Position numbers and translations under genes: made by a program. DNA of 64,000 bases from Blautia glucerasea (lineage in GTDB: Bacteria; Bacillota; Clostridia; Lachnospirales; Lachnospiraceae), in NCBI RefSeq assembly GCF_020537505.1, contig NZ_JAJBMO010000005.1, forward strand, positions 1-64,000. The letters run 5' to 3'. Every line of letters starts with the position of its first letter. Positions within the stretch are counted from its first letter, which is position 1. This document shows, in pieces, positions 17,897-26,778 of this stretch. The notes beneath the pieces are model-generated. The model was not told the DNA's origin and ran no database searches. It worked only from the letters and a program-made list of their open reading frames with translations.

Positions 17897-17925
17897 ATCT
17901 AACACAATCCGGTGCGAATTGTCAA
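17897..17925 (-). promoter_or_regulatory. bioY promoter
   Basis: Minus strand -35 TTGACA (17920-17925), 17-nt spacer, -10 TTAGAT (17897-17902), about 40 bp before the bioY start. Confidence 0.75.
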
Positions 17926-17951
17926 CCAGTTATTTTATTTTAGTTTACAAT
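17918..17951. promoter_or_regulatory. BirA-type biotin operator
   Basis: Inverted arms ATTGTCAACC (17918-17927) and AGTTTACAAT (17942-17951) with a 14-bp gap fit the published Firmicute BirA site pattern TTGTTAACC-N14/15-GGTTAACAA. The left arm covers the bioY -35 box, so binding of biotin-loaded BirA would block transcription when biotin is plentiful. Confidence 0.8.
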
Positions 17952-17995
17952 TATTTTCAGGTTTACGAAAGACAGCTATTGCTTTTCATCTGCCC

Positions 17996-18142
17996 GGGTT
18001 ACTGTTCACAGATAATATTCCGCGAGGTGTTTTTTGTGAACATAGTTCACAGAAGACCCGAGAACATCGACGCGAAATCATGCGAACGCATGATTTCTGT
18101 GCATCGCGAAGCGTGTTGCTGTGAACGCAGCGAACAGTATCC
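17996..18142. repeat. Intergenic palindrome cluster, TTACTG family, copy C
   Basis: Outer arms TACTGTTC (18000-18007) and GAACAGTA (18132-18139) enclose further palindromes, including GAAATCATGCG / CGCATGATTTC around 18073-18097 and GTGAACATAGTTCAC. Bases 18094-18113 are identical to 9907-9926 behind dnaX. The cluster fills the gap between bioY and the PduB-like gene. Confidence 0.65.
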
Positions 18143-18240
18143 TGCCCGGAAATTATTGCGCAGAAATTTCTCTGGAAAACTTTCCAAATTACTGGAATCA
18201 TGCTAAACTAAAGGAAATGAATGTTACGGAGGTTTTTCCC

Positions 18241-18954
18241 ATGGACGTGCACAGTATCAGTACCAAATGCACCCGCACAGAATTTGTGGGGACTGCAGTT
18301 CTGGATACCATTGGACTTGTAATTTCAGGAGTTGACGATACTCTTTTAAAAGAAATGAATATAGGAACCTGCTATCACACTTTAGGACTTTTTAGTTCCC
18401 GCACAGGTGCTGCTGGTCAGATTACAGCTGTAGATGATGCTGTAAAGGCCACGGGCACAGAAGTTCTTTCCATTGAATTCCCCCGTGATACCAAAGGATG
18501 GGGCGGACATGGCAACTATATTGTAATCGGTGGAAATGATGTTTCCGATGTGCGGCACGCCATTTCCCTTGCGTTGGAACTGACCAATAAATATGCCGGA
18601 GAATTGTATATCAGCGAATCCGGTCACCTGGAGTTTGCCTTTTCTGCAAACGCAGGCGGCGCACTTTCCATGGCTTTCAACGCAGTTCCCGGTGAGGCAT
18701 TCGGTTTCATGGCAGGTTCTCCTGCTGCTATCGGACTGGTGATGGCCGATACTGCAATGAAGGCTTCTGCCGTTCATATTACACGGTATATGACTCCAAG
18801 TGTGGGGACAAGCCACTCCAATGAAGTGATTCTCGCCATTTCCGGTGATGCCAGTGCAGTGAAAGAAGCGGTATTACAGGCAAGACAGATCGGGCTAGAG
18901 TTGCTGATCGGAATGGGCAGCTATCCAGAAATCCCGGGAGAACCCTATTTATAA
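18241..18954 (+). CDS. Tandem-domain microcompartment shell protein (PduB/BMC-T type)
   Basis: A 237-residue protein with two BMC halves. TEFVGTAVLDTIGLVISGVD starts the first; EFPRDTKGWGGHGNYIVIGGNDVSDVRHAISLAL, GHLEFAFSANAGGALSMAFNAVPGEAFGFMAGSPAAIG and SNEVILAISGDASAVKEAVLQAR follow PduB closely. The frame is open back to 18121, but ATG 18241 has CGGAGG 9 nt upstream; that start gives a form without the roughly 40-residue N-terminal extension of full PduB, like the short PduB' form. No other shell or enzyme gene of a microcompartment is in the window. Confidence 0.88.
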   Translation: MDVHSISTKCTRTEFVGTAVLDTIGLVISGVDDTLLKEMNIGTCYHTLGLFSSRTGAAGQITAVDDAVKATGTEVLSIEFPRDTKGWGGHGNYIVIGGNDVSDVRHAISLALELTNKYAGELYISESGHLEFAFSANAGGALSMAFNAVPGEAFGFMAGSPAAIGLVMADTAMKASAVHITRYMTPSVGTSHSNEVILAISGDASAVKEAVLQARQIGLELLIGMGSYPEIPGEPYL

Positions 18955-18985
18955 AAAATACACGTAAGTGTAAAAGAGAATTACA

Positions 18986-19042
18986 AAAACGCCCTGACAG
19001 GGAAAATGTTTTCCACATTTTCAAACCTGCCAGGGCGTTTCT
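18986..19042. terminator. Bidirectional terminator
   Basis: Long stem AACGCCCTG(A)CAGG / CCTG(C)CAGGGCGTT (18988-19001 and 19026-19039). It lies between the convergent BMC and 3D-protein genes. The minus-strand side ends in GTTTTTG; the plus-strand side ends in GTTTCTC, so it is stronger for the 3D gene. Confidence 0.8.
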
Positions 19043-19050
19043 CATTCCGC

Positions 19051-20277
19051 TTAATTCAATCTATAAACCTCAGCACTCTGTAATCCAAATGCAAGTGCTT
19101 CAGAATGGCTGCTGCAATAGATATCAACATGTCCATAAGGTGTTCCAAGGTCTTCCACGGTATAAACAGTTCCGTTGATCAGAAGCTGTGTGCCAAATGG
19201 TACTCCTGCCATGGCAACGGTCCTGCCTGCTGTAGGAACCGTTCCGCTGGCGGTAAGATTTCCGGCAGTCCCACAGCACTGTGCACAGTTGCAGTATGCA
19301 GTCAGGGTGAAGGTTCCAAGATAGGTTCCCTGTGAAGAGGAACTGCTCTCGCTCTCAGAGGTCTGGGAGCTGTCGCTGCTTTCAGAATCTTCTGTATAAG
19401 ACTGGTCAGAACTTTCAGATTCCTCAGTATCCTCATAAGAGTCCTCGCTATAGTCATCTGACTCACTGTAGTCAGATGCATCCTCTGCGGAAGCACTTGC
19501 CTCCTGTGCAGCAGCCTCTTCTGCTGCTTTCTCAGCCTCAGCAGCCTGCAGAAGACTGTAAATACTGCTGTCTGCATTGTCAATCTGTGTATTTAATGCG
19601 CTGATCTCCTCCTGGCTTGCACTGATCTGATAAATGTAAGCCTGGATATCTTCGCTGGTGCTTGCAGTCAGAGCCTGCACCTCCTGCTGTTTGGCGGACT
19701 TCTCAGCCAGAAGCAGGTCAATATTCTGCGCATCTTCTTCTGCCTGCTCTTCCTGTGCCTTAATATCCGCCTGGAGCGCCTTATAGTTCGCAAGCATATC
19801 TCTGTCATACTGGGAAATCTGTGCAATGTTCTCTGCACGGTTCAGGAACTGTGCAAGATCCTCTGAGGATAAAAGCAGCTCCAGCATAGAAGCACTTCCA
19901 TTCTCATACATATAAACGATACGTTTCTTCATATCTTCATACTGTTTGTCTGATGTAGCCTTCGCTTCCTCAAGCTGTGCCTTTAAGGTTTTCAGCTCGT
20001 CCTCTTTCTCGGCAGCCTGGATTCCAAGCTCAGAGACACTATTGGTAAGGTCTGTATACTGGGCATTCAATTCTTCCAGATAGCTCTCAAGCTCCTGTTT
20101 CTTACTCTCCAGAGAAGCCATATTTGCCTGCTCCTGGGCAAGTTCTGCCTGGGCCGCGTCCTTCTGGGCCTGAACATCTGCGATCTGTTCCTCTGTGGAG
20201 GAGGCAAATACAGCTGTCGGGGCAGATACCGTCATCATACCAGTTAACAGTAACGCAAAAACTTTCTTCATTCTCAT
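19051..20277 (-). CDS. Secreted coiled-coil protein with 3D domain
   Basis: A 408-residue exported protein. The ATG at 20277 is chosen because GAGGTG lies 8 nt upstream and a signal peptide follows (KKVFALLLTGMMTVSAPTAVFA). Residues 30-240 are a long coiled coil like the PcsB/CwlO N-terminal region; 245-320 is an Ala/Glu then Ser/Asp/Glu-rich linker; the C-terminal 80 residues are a 3D domain (LTAYCNCAQCC, TASGTVPTAGRTVAMAGVPFGTQLLI, VEDLG, HVDIYC). Two of the three name-giving aspartates are plain. 3D domains resemble lytic transglycosylases of the MltA/Rpf type, so a cell-wall hydrolase role is likely. Confidence 0.85.
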   Translation of the reverse strand: MRMKKVFALLLTGMMTVSAPTAVFASSTEEQIADVQAQKDAAQAELAQEQANMASLESKKQELESYLEELNAQYTDLTNSVSELGIQAAEKEDELKTLKAQLEEAKATSDKQYEDMKKRIVYMYENGSASMLELLLSSEDLAQFLNRAENIAQISQYDRDMLANYKALQADIKAQEEQAEEDAQNIDLLLAEKSAKQQEVQALTASTSEDIQAYIYQISASQEEISALNTQIDNADSSIYSLLQAAEAEKAAEEAAAQEASASAEDASDYSESDDYSEDSYEDTEESESSDQSYTEDSESSDSSQTSESESSSSSQGTYLGTFTLTAYCNCAQCCGTAGNLTASGTVPTAGRTVAMAGVPFGTQLLINGTVYTVEDLGTPYGHVDIYCSSHSEALAFGLQSAEVYRLN

Positions 20278-20422
20278 ATATGTAAACACCTCATTATCTT
20301 TTTCGTAGGTCAAGTATAACACATTTCGTAATTTTTTCAACACTTTTATTTAATTTTTGTAATATTTACGTAATATTTCACAATATTTTCGCCATACATT
20401 TCAAACACGCTCAAGATTTGGA

Positions 20423-20463
20423 GGAAACGAGCAAAGCATTCGCTGCTCGTTTTGCTCGTTTCC
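20423..20463. repeat. 13-bp inverted repeat
   Basis: Perfect arms GGAAACGAGCAAA (20423-20435) and TTTGCTCGTTTCC (20451-20463), with the smaller repeat CGCTGCTCGTTTTGCTCG inside. It sits between the spoVG terminator and the 3D-protein gene. The rest of 20278-20578 shows only this, the terminator and an AT-rich promoter zone. Confidence 0.65.
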
Positions 20464-20511
20464 ACGGCAGTCGCCAAGGACTTATGCAATCATGGACTTT
20501 AGCTCGTTGCC

Positions 20512-20562
20512 CGAAAAAAATACCCCGCATTTCGTAGATTTCTCCACAAAATGCGGGGTGTA
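20512..20562 (-). terminator. Terminator of spoVG
   Basis: Arms TACCCCGCATTT (20521-20532) and AAATGCGGGGTG (20549-20560); on the minus strand the hairpin is followed by TATTTTTTTC. Confidence 0.9.
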
Positions 20563-20578
20563 AAAACCTCGTCTGTTC

Positions 20579-20854
20579 TTAGACAGCTGCTGCTTCCTCA
20601 GCTGCTGCTTCCTGGTATTTTTCGAGAATGATCGTCTGGATCTTGTCACGAGTGGAAGAATTGATGGGATGTGCAATATCCCGGTATTCTCCATCGGTTG
20701 CTTTTCGGCTTGGCATTGCGATAAAAAGCCCTTTCTCGCCCTCGATCACCTTGATATCATGTACCACAAATTCTTCGTCAATGGTGATGGAGACTACGGC
20801 TTTCATCTTTCCCTCCTTCGCAACCTTTCTCACCCGTACGTCTGTAATGTTCAT
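20579..20854 (-). CDS. spoVG: Septation/sporulation regulator SpoVG
   Basis: A 91-residue Spo[53 protein letters not shown] is the conserved core and [18 protein letters not shown] completes it; the tail is Ala/Glu-rich. SpoVG is a small nucleic-acid-binding regulator affecting septum formation and sporulation. AAAGGGG lies before the ATG and a strong terminator follows, so it is a single-gene unit. Confidence 0.96.
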   Translation of the reverse strand: MNITDVRVRKVAKEGKMKAVVSITIDEEFVVHDIKVIEGEKGLFIAMPSRKATDGEYRDIAHPINSSTRDKIQTIILEKYQEAAAEEAAAV

Positions 20855-20975
20855 TTTTGCTGCCCCTTTCCTCTTAATCGCATTTGCTGCGCTTTAAGTC
20901 TTTTTTATATAATTGCTTTACTCTATTCCTGCTTCAAGTGCACAGCCAGCACCCATCCAAGAAGCTCACAGGGTA

Positions 20976-22094
20976 TTACAAACTATATCTCTCATTTTTC
21001 TCCACAACGATCTTCACTTCTCCGTCGCCGCTGTAGTAAGAATTTGCCCGGATGGTATCCCGGCTTTCAACGATACAATTCTCGATATGTGTATTATCCC
21101 CCAGATATACATCATTCAGAATTACTGAATTTTTAATTACACAGTTATTTCCAACATAAACGTCTTTAAACAGAACCGAATTCTCCACAACGCCGTTTAT
21201 GATACAACCGCTGGAGATCAGACTGTTCTTCACTTCTGCGCCAGGATTATATTTTGCAGGCGGAAGATCGTCGATCTTGGTCTTCACGGCTGGCTCCTGT
21301 TTAAAGAAGTAGTTTCGGATCTCCGGTTTCAGGAAATCCATATTGGTCTTATAATAAGATTCTACTGTGGAAATATTGCTCCAGTAGCTGTCGATCTTAT
21401 ATCCATAGATTCTCTTAAGGTTCTTATAACGGATCAGAATATCCTTAACGAAATCATTGCGGCCTTCCTGCGCAGCTTTTTCGATCAGCTCGATCAGCTG
21501 TCTTCTTCGGATCACATAAATACCGGTAGAAATCGTATTGTACGGGGAAACCATAGGCTTCTCCTCAAATTCCTCGATCCTGCAGTCCTCATTCATTCGA
21601 AGGACACCGAAACGCTCTACCTCGGATGGATCCGGGCAAGTGGTGCATACAACGGTAATGTCTGCACGTTTCGCAATGTGATATTCCAGAACCTTGTTGT
21701 AGTCCATTTTGTAAATGCAGTCACCGGATGCGATGACAACATATGGCTCATGACTGTTCTTCAGGAAATTCAGATTCTGATAAATAGCATCTGCTGTTCC
21801 CTGATACCAGAAACCATTTTCTTTGGTGATAGTAGGAGTAAATACGAAAAGACCGCCCTGCTTTCTTCCAAAATCCCACCATTTGGAGGAGCTTAAATGC
21901 TCATTCAGGGAACGTGCATTGTACTGGGTCAGTACCGCCACCTTCTGGATCCTGGAGTTTGCCATATTGCTCAGGGAAAAATCGATACTTCTGTAGCTTC
22001 CGGCAATAGGCATTGCTGCAATTGCCCTCTTGTCTGATAATTCTCTCATGCGGTTATTGTTACCGCCGGCTAAAATAATTCCAATTGCTCTCAT
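20976..22094 (-). CDS. glgD: GlgD, regulatory subunit of glucose-1-phosphate adenylyltransferase
   Basis: A 372-residue nucleotidyltransferase-fold protein followed by left-handed beta-helix repeats ([37 protein letters not shown]). The N-terminal loop reads [20 protein letters not shown], in contrast to [18 protein letters not shown] in GlgC, so the glycine-rich catalytic loop is altered, as expected for the GlgD type that modulates GlgC. It overlaps glgC by 4 bp. Together they make ADP-glucose for glycogen. Confidence 0.93.
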   Translation of the reverse strand: MRAIGIILAGGNNNRMRELSDKRAIAAMPIAGSYRSIDFSLSNMANSRIQKVAVLTQYNARSLNEHLSSSKWWDFGRKQGGLFVFTPTITKENGFWYQGTADAIYQNLNFLKNSHEPYVVIASGDCIYKMDYNKVLEYHIAKRADITVVCTTCPDPSEVERFGVLRMNEDCRIEEFEEKPMVSPYNTISTGIYVIRRRQLIELIEKAAQEGRNDFVKDILIRYKNLKRIYGYKIDSYWSNISTVESYYKTNMDFLKPEIRNYFFKQEPAVKTKIDDLPPAKYNPGAEVKNSLISSGCIINGVVENSVLFKDVYVGNNCVIKNSVILNDVYLGDNTHIENCIVESRDTIRANSYYSGDGEVKIVVEKNERYSL

Positions 22095-23368
22095 GCTTTG
22101 TCACCGTCCTTTGCTGCAATTACCTGTCCGCTTTCCAGAATGCCGTCCGGATAATCTGCCAGAGTGGTCACGCCGGAAATCGCCGTGTTCTTTCCAATCT
22201 TAACGTTGTCCGGAATCACGGAACCTTCTCCTATGGTCGCAATGCCAAATGCATATACAGCAGGCTTCTTTACATTCGGTGCTTCCTCGCCGCAGCCAAG
22301 AACCACGTCATTTCCAATGGTTACATCCTCTGCCACGATTGCTTTTTCCATATCTACATTTTCACCGATAGTCGTATTTCGCATGATAATAGAATCCCTG
22401 ATCACACTGCCCTTGCCGATCACAACATTCGGTCCGATTACAGAATTATGTACCTCGCCATAGATTTCAGAGCCCTCACCGATCAGACATCTGTCCAGAA
22501 CGGCTTCTTCTGAAATATACTGCGGCTGGATGATATCGCCCTTGGTGTAAATCTTCCAAAATTCCTCGTAAAGATTAAACTCCGGAATAATATCAATAAG
22601 CTCCATATTTGCTTCCCAGTAGGAGCCCAGAGTTCCAACATCTTTCCAGTAGCCATTGTATTCGTAAGCGAAAAGACGCTGACCCTTGTCCTTGCAATAC
22701 GGAAGAATATGTTTACCAAAGTCACAGCTCTGCTGATTCTTCAATGCATAAAGAGCTTCTTTTAGAACCGGCCAGCTGAAAATATAGATTCCCATAGAAG
22801 CAAGATTGCTGCTTGGGTGCTCTGGTTTCTCCTCAAATTCGGTTACACGGAAGGTCTCGTCCGTTACCATAATACCGAAACGGCTGGCCTCCTCAATGGG
22901 TACAGGCATACAGGCGATGGTCACGTCTGCCTTGTTTGCTTTATGGAAGTCAAGCATAACTTCGTAATCCATCTTATATATATGATCTCCGGAAAGGATA
23001 AGTACATAATCAGGATTGTACTGCTCCATATACGCCATATTCTGGAAAATGGCATTGGCTGTTCCTGTGTACCACTCGCTGTTTGTGCTCTTCTCGTAAG
23101 GTGGAAGTACGGTTACGCCGCCTTCATTTCTGTCCAGGTCCCACGGAACACCGATACCGATATGGGTATTCAGTCTCAGAGGCTGATACTGTGTCAGGAC
23201 TCCCACTGTGTCAATACCGGAATTGATACAGTTACTTAACGGGAAGTCGATAATGCGGTATTTTCCTCCAAAAGCTACTGCTGGTTTGGCCACTTTTTCT
23301 GTCAGTACCCCAAGTCTGCTGCCTTGGCCGCCGGCTAAGAGCATGGCAATCATTTCTTTTTTAATCAT
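22091..23368 (-). CDS. glgC: Glucose-1-phosphate adenylyltransferase, catalytic subunit
   Basis: A 425-residue enzyme. [44 protein letters not shown] is the substrate loop; [11 protein letters not shown] and [10 protein letters not shown] are the other active-site stretches; the C-terminal third is a beta-helix. It makes ADP-glucose from ATP and glucose-1-phosphate, the committed step of glycogen synthesis, and should pair with GlgD. No glycogen synthase gene is adjacent. AGAGGTG lies before the ATG. Confidence 0.96.
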   Translation of the reverse strand: MIKKEMIAMLLAGGQGSRLGVLTEKVAKPAVAFGGKYRIIDFPLSNCINSGIDTVGVLTQYQPLRLNTHIGIGVPWDLDRNEGGVTVLPPYEKSTNSEWYTGTANAIFQNMAYMEQYNPDYVLILSGDHIYKMDYEVMLDFHKANKADVTIACMPVPIEEASRFGIMVTDETFRVTEFEEKPEHPSSNLASMGIYIFSWPVLKEALYALKNQQSCDFGKHILPYCKDKGQRLFAYEYNGYWKDVGTLGSYWEANMELIDIIPEFNLYEEFWKIYTKGDIIQPQYISEEAVLDRCLIGEGSEIYGEVHNSVIGPNVVIGKGSVIRDSIIMRNTTIGENVDMEKAIVAEDVTIGNDVVLGCGEEAPNVKKPAVYAFGIATIGEGSVIPDNVKIGKNTAISGVTTLADYPDGILESGQVIAAKDGDKA

Positions 23369-23400
23369 GCTATCACCTCTTATTGTAGTTATGATTTATC

Positions 23401-23429
23401 ATTATACCATACTTCTCATATTTAGTGAA
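23401..23429 (-). promoter_or_regulatory. glgCD promoter
   Basis: Minus strand -10 TATAAT (23401-23406), 17-nt spacer, -35 TTCACT (23424-23429), 32 bp ahead of the glgC start. Confidence 0.65.
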
Positions 23430-23585
23430 CATATTTTACAAAATATTTGGCGTCCTTTTACTTTTTTTATCGTTATTGTACATGTTTTTTCGACAATCAC
23501 GGAAAAAGAGTTATTGTTTTTTATTTATTTTATACAATAATAACCAAAATTCTTTGTCTTACTTCAAAGCTGGCTAAAGAAATCC

Positions 23586-23614
23586 TTTGCATTTTCGCTG
23601 GTTCGGGGTATAAT
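23586..23614 (+). promoter_or_regulatory. murC promoter
   Basis: -35 TTTGCA (23586-23591), 17-nt spacer, -10 TATAAT (23609-23614), about 50 bp before the murC start. The 298-bp gap to glgC holds only these two divergent promoters and AT-rich sequence. Confidence 0.65.
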
Positions 23615-23666
23615 AAATGAAAAATAATTATTTTAGCAAATCATTACTTTTAATAAGGAGATTATT

Positions 23667-25046
23667 ATGTATCAGATAGACTTCCATAAACCGCTTCACA
23701 TTCACTTTATCGGTATTGGTGGAATCAGCATGAGTGGCCTGGCTGAAATCCTTCTTGGCGAGGATTTTAAGGTTTCCGGTTCTGATTCCAAGGAGAGCCC
23801 GCTTACCGATTCCCTGACCCAAAAGGGCGCACGCATTTTCTACGGACAGCGTGCTTCTAATATTACAGACGATGTTGAGCTTGTGGTTTACACAGCTGCT
23901 ATCCATCCGGATAATCCGGAATATGCCTGTGCTGTGGAAAAAGGCATTCCAATGCTGACCAGGGCCCAGCTTCTCGGACAGATCATGCGCAACTATGACA
24001 CACCTATCGCCGTTTCCGGTACTCATGGCAAAACCACTACCACTTCCATGATCTCCCAGATCCTTCTGGCGGCAGATGCAGACCCGACCATCAGTGTCGG
24101 CGGTATCCTTCCTTCCATCGGCGGAAATATCCGTGTAGGCCAGTCTGAGACCTTTGTCACAGAAGCCTGCGAGTATACCAACAGTTTTTTAAGCTTTTTC
24201 CCGAAGATCAGCATTATCCTGAATATTGATGCGGATCACCTGGACTTTTTCAAGGATATTGATGACATCCGTCATTCCTTTCGCAAATTTGCCCAGCTGC
24301 TTCCCACTGACGGAGCACTGATCATCAATGCAGATACCCCTCATTATGAAGAGATCATCAAAGATCTTCCCTGTAAGGTAATTACATATGGTCTGGAGCA
24401 CGATGCACAGTACCAGGCTGCCGGTATTACCTATGATAAGTATGGTCATGCTTCCTTTACTGTCCTAAAGGATGGCAAAAAGGCCGGCAGTTTTTATCTG
24501 AAGGTTCCGGGCAGCCATAACGTATCCAACGCACTGGCAGCAATCGCACTGGCCCAGCTTCTTCAGGTCCCGGATGAGGTAACCATCAAAGGGCTTGGAA
24601 GCTTTACTGGCACAGACCGCCGTTTCCAGTACAAAGGTGAAGTAGCAGGCGTTACCATCGTGGACGATTACGCACATCACCCAACTGAGATCCAGGCCAC
24701 CTTAAATGCAGCACACAATTATCCGCACAAGAAACTGTGGTGCGTATTCCAGCCTCATACTTACACCCGTACCAAAGCTCTTCTTCCAGAGTTTGCACAG
24801 GCGCTTAAGCTGGCAGATCATGTAGTTCTGGCTGATATCTATGCAGCGAGAGAGACCGATACTCTGGGAATTTCTTCCCAGGATCTTCAGGCAAAAATCC
24901 AGAAGCTTGGCACACCATGTGAGTATTTCCCTACCTTTGACGAGATCGAGACCTTCCTTTTGAACAACTGTGAGGCCGGAGATCTGCTGATCACAATGGG
25001 CGCTGGAGATGTGGTAAAGATTGGGGAGCAGTTACTTGGAAAGTAA
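23667..25046 (+). CDS. murC: UDP-N-acetylmuramate--L-alanine ligase
   Basis: A 459-residue Mur ligase. GIGGISMSGLAEIL (16-29) binds the UDP part, GTHGKTTTT (118-126) is the P-loop, EACEYTNSFL and NIDADHLD are metal and nucleotide contacts, and DDYAHHPTEI lies in the C-terminal domain. It adds the first alanine of the peptidoglycan stem in the cytoplasm. AAGGAG precedes the ATG, and a terminator follows, so murC is a single unit here, separate from murG at 44335. Confidence 0.97.
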   Translation: MYQIDFHKPLHIHFIGIGGISMSGLAEILLGEDFKVSGSDSKESPLTDSLTQKGARIFYGQRASNITDDVELVVYTAAIHPDNPEYACAVEKGIPMLTRAQLLGQIMRNYDTPIAVSGTHGKTTTTSMISQILLAADADPTISVGGILPSIGGNIRVGQSETFVTEACEYTNSFLSFFPKISIILNIDADHLDFFKDIDDIRHSFRKFAQLLPTDGALIINADTPHYEEIIKDLPCKVITYGLEHDAQYQAAGITYDKYGHASFTVLKDGKKAGSFYLKVPGSHNVSNALAAIALAQLLQVPDEVTIKGLGSFTGTDRRFQYKGEVAGVTIVDDYAHHPTEIQATLNAAHNYPHKKLWCVFQPHTYTRTKALLPEFAQALKLADHVVLADIYAARETDTLGISSQDLQAKIQKLGTPCEYFPTFDEIETFLLNNCEAGDLLITMGAGDVVKIGEQLLGK

Positions 25047-25083
25047 TTGATTTTGAATTTGTTTTATAAATAATTGCGCTTCA

Positions 25084-25128
25084 GGCGGCTATCATGACTT
25101 TTAAGTTCTGACAGCCGCTGTTTTTATT
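25084..25128 (+). terminator. Terminator of murC
   Basis: Arms GCGGCT (25085-25090) and AGCCGC (25113-25118) with a long loop, then TGTTTTTATTTA. Confidence 0.7.
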
Positions 25129-25146
25129 TACGCGGTGCAAAAAAAT

Positions 25147-25398
25147 TTATCCACATCAAAAAAAGCTTGGAAATTCAATCAATTTAGGAGTTATCCACAT
25201 TATCCACAGGCTTATGCACATTTTCACACTGGTGTACATGTGGATTCTTATGTGTATAAAGTGCTTAACATAATATTACGTAACAAATCGACAAAAATCA
25301 CAGTTTTTCTTTTATTTTCCGCATTTATCGGGTTTCCCATAAACATTATGTGCAACTTACTTTCCACATTATCCACATTATCCACATTGTAATCCACA
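25147..25398. promoter_or_regulatory. DnaA-box cluster, origin-like
   Basis: Five exact TTATCCACA boxes: 25147-25155, 25191-25199, 25200-25208, 25369-25377 and 25378-25386. The second/third and fourth/fifth are head-to-tail with no gap. Near matches: TTATGCACA (25212-25220), TAATCCACA (25390-25398) and, reversed, TGTGGATTC (25239-25247) and TGTGTATAA (25251-25259). Between the two groups lies an A/T-rich stretch (25260-25360) that could unwind. The cluster ends 36 bp before the promoter of the DnaD-like/DnaC operon. No dnaA or dnaN is nearby, so control or titration by DnaA is as likely as a replication origin. Confidence 0.85.
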
Positions 25399-25433
25399 CA
25401 CATCTTGGAAAAGGTCTGGCAGAAAATCTCCTA

Positions 25434-25462
25434 TTCTCATTTAAAAAGGGGTGTGCTATAAT
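25434..25462 (+). promoter_or_regulatory. Promoter of the DnaD-like/dnaC/prs operon
   Basis: -10 TATAAT (25457-25462), 17-nt spacer, -35 TTCTCA (25434-25439), just downstream of the last DnaA box. The leader to the first start codon is about 87 nt. Confidence 0.65.
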
Positions 25463-25555
25463 GCAGACAACAAGATAAATAGGAACGTAAGTTTGTCCCA
25501 GACAGCCACACGACTGTTCCACGCAGATTCCGAATTCCAGACAAGGAGCATTTTC

Positions 25556-26743
25556 ATGATCAAGTTACATAGCACAGGACTTCATGAGACCACTGTTTTA
25601 TCCAATCTTTTTATTGACCGTTATATGCCAAAGGCCAACGGCGAATTTGTAAAAGTCTATATTTATCTGCTCCGTATGCTGGGCAGACCAGAGGAAGCCT
25701 TCGGGCTTTCCCAAATGGCAGACTCCCTGTTCTGTACAGAGGGGGATATTCTCCGCGCGTTAAAATACTGGGAGAACGAGAAGCTGGTTTCTCTTTTATA
25801 TGAAGGAACAGAATTAACCGGAATTACATTGCTTGCGCCAAGGAATGAGACAGATATGCAGACTGCGATAAGCCCGAAGAAGCATTATAATGCCAGTTTT
25901 CTCAGGGAAGAGTCTGCCCCGTACCATACAGGTTTCCCTGAACCAGCAGACACTGGCGCTGCGGACAACACAGGTGATACACCATTCCCAGATGATGGTC
26001 TCGCCATTTATGGCACAGATACGCCTCTCCCCGCAGTTTCCTCCCAGCCCGTTTCCGAACGTAAGACGCTCACACCGGACCGGGTAAAGGAGCTGAAGCA
26101 GAACGAAGATATTATCCAGCTTCTTTATATTGCAGAACAGTACCTGGGGAAGACACTTACCCCTACTGAGACACGTAAGATTTTGTTTTTCTATGACGAA
26201 CTGCATATGTCTGTAGATCTGATCGACTATCTGATCGAATACTGCGTAGGACGTGACCACCGCAGCATCCGCTATATAGAGACCGTTGCCATGGCCTGGA
26301 AGGAAGAGGGGATTACCACGGTGGAAATGGCTAAGGATTCCACTTCCCGCTACAGCAAAGAATATTTTTCAGTTCTGAAAGCTATGGGGATCACCAACCG
26401 AAATCCTTCCGACGTGGAGATTTCTTTGATCAACACCTGGACGAAGGACTACGGATTCACTATGGATTTAATCCAGGAAGCCTGTTCCCGGACTGTCCTA
26501 CAGACCGGCCAGCCAAGCTTTCCCTATGCTGACAAGATTCTGCAGCGCTGGAAGGATAAGAGTATCCGAACTTTAGAGGATGTTCGTGTTCAGGATGCCC
26601 AGCACCAGAAGCGCAAACTGGAAAAGGCCGCAGTCAAGCCACCCCACCCCAAGGCTTCTGCACCCAACCGTTTTAACAATTTCCATCAGCGGAATTATGA
26701 CTTTGCCGAATACGAGAAGAAATTACTGAACAAGCCCAATTAA
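25556..26743 (+). CDS. DnaD/DnaB-domain replication protein
   Basis: A 395-residue protein; the ATG at 25556 has AAGGAG 9 nt upstream, while the frame is open upstream without a good start. Residues 15-100 form a winged-helix-like N-terminal domain (LSNLFIDRYMPKANGEFVKVYIYLLRMLG, LADSL-type recognition helix, DILRALKYWENEKLVSL). Two DnaB_2/DnaD C-terminal-type helical domains follow (ILFFYDELHMSVDLIDYLIEYCVGRDHRSIRYIETVAMAWKEEGI and INTWTKDYGFTMDLIQEACSRT...YADKILQRWKDK), the last ending in the typical YxxxILxxW motif. Such proteins help place the replicative helicase at origins or restart sites. The DnaC-like loader follows 35 bp later. Confidence 0.88.
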   Translation: MIKLHSTGLHETTVLSNLFIDRYMPKANGEFVKVYIYLLRMLGRPEEAFGLSQMADSLFCTEGDILRALKYWENEKLVSLLYEGTELTGITLLAPRNETDMQTAISPKKHYNASFLREESAPYHTGFPEPADTGAADNTGDTPFPDDGLAIYGTDTPLPAVSSQPVSERKTLTPDRVKELKQNEDIIQLLYIAEQYLGKTLTPTETRKILFFYDELHMSVDLIDYLIEYCVGRDHRSIRYIETVAMAWKEEGITTVEMAKDSTSRYSKEYFSVLKAMGITNRNPSDVEISLINTWTKDYGFTMDLIQEACSRTVLQTGQPSFPYADKILQRWKDKSIRTLEDVRVQDAQHQKRKLEKAAVKPPHPKASAPNRFNNFHQRNYDFAEYEKKLLNKPN

Positions 26744-26778
26744 CCCCCTATGTTCCATACCCTGGAAGGAGAATTTAC

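Noticed and set aside
25135..25392. Plus-strand open frame of 85 codons
   Set aside because: It runs through the DnaA-box cluster; its repeated Leu-Ser-Thr ending is just the translated boxes.
25147..25398. Calling the DnaA-box cluster the chromosomal origin
   Set aside because: dnaA, dnaN and rpmH are not adjacent and no skew data are available, so only an origin-like regulatory region is claimed.
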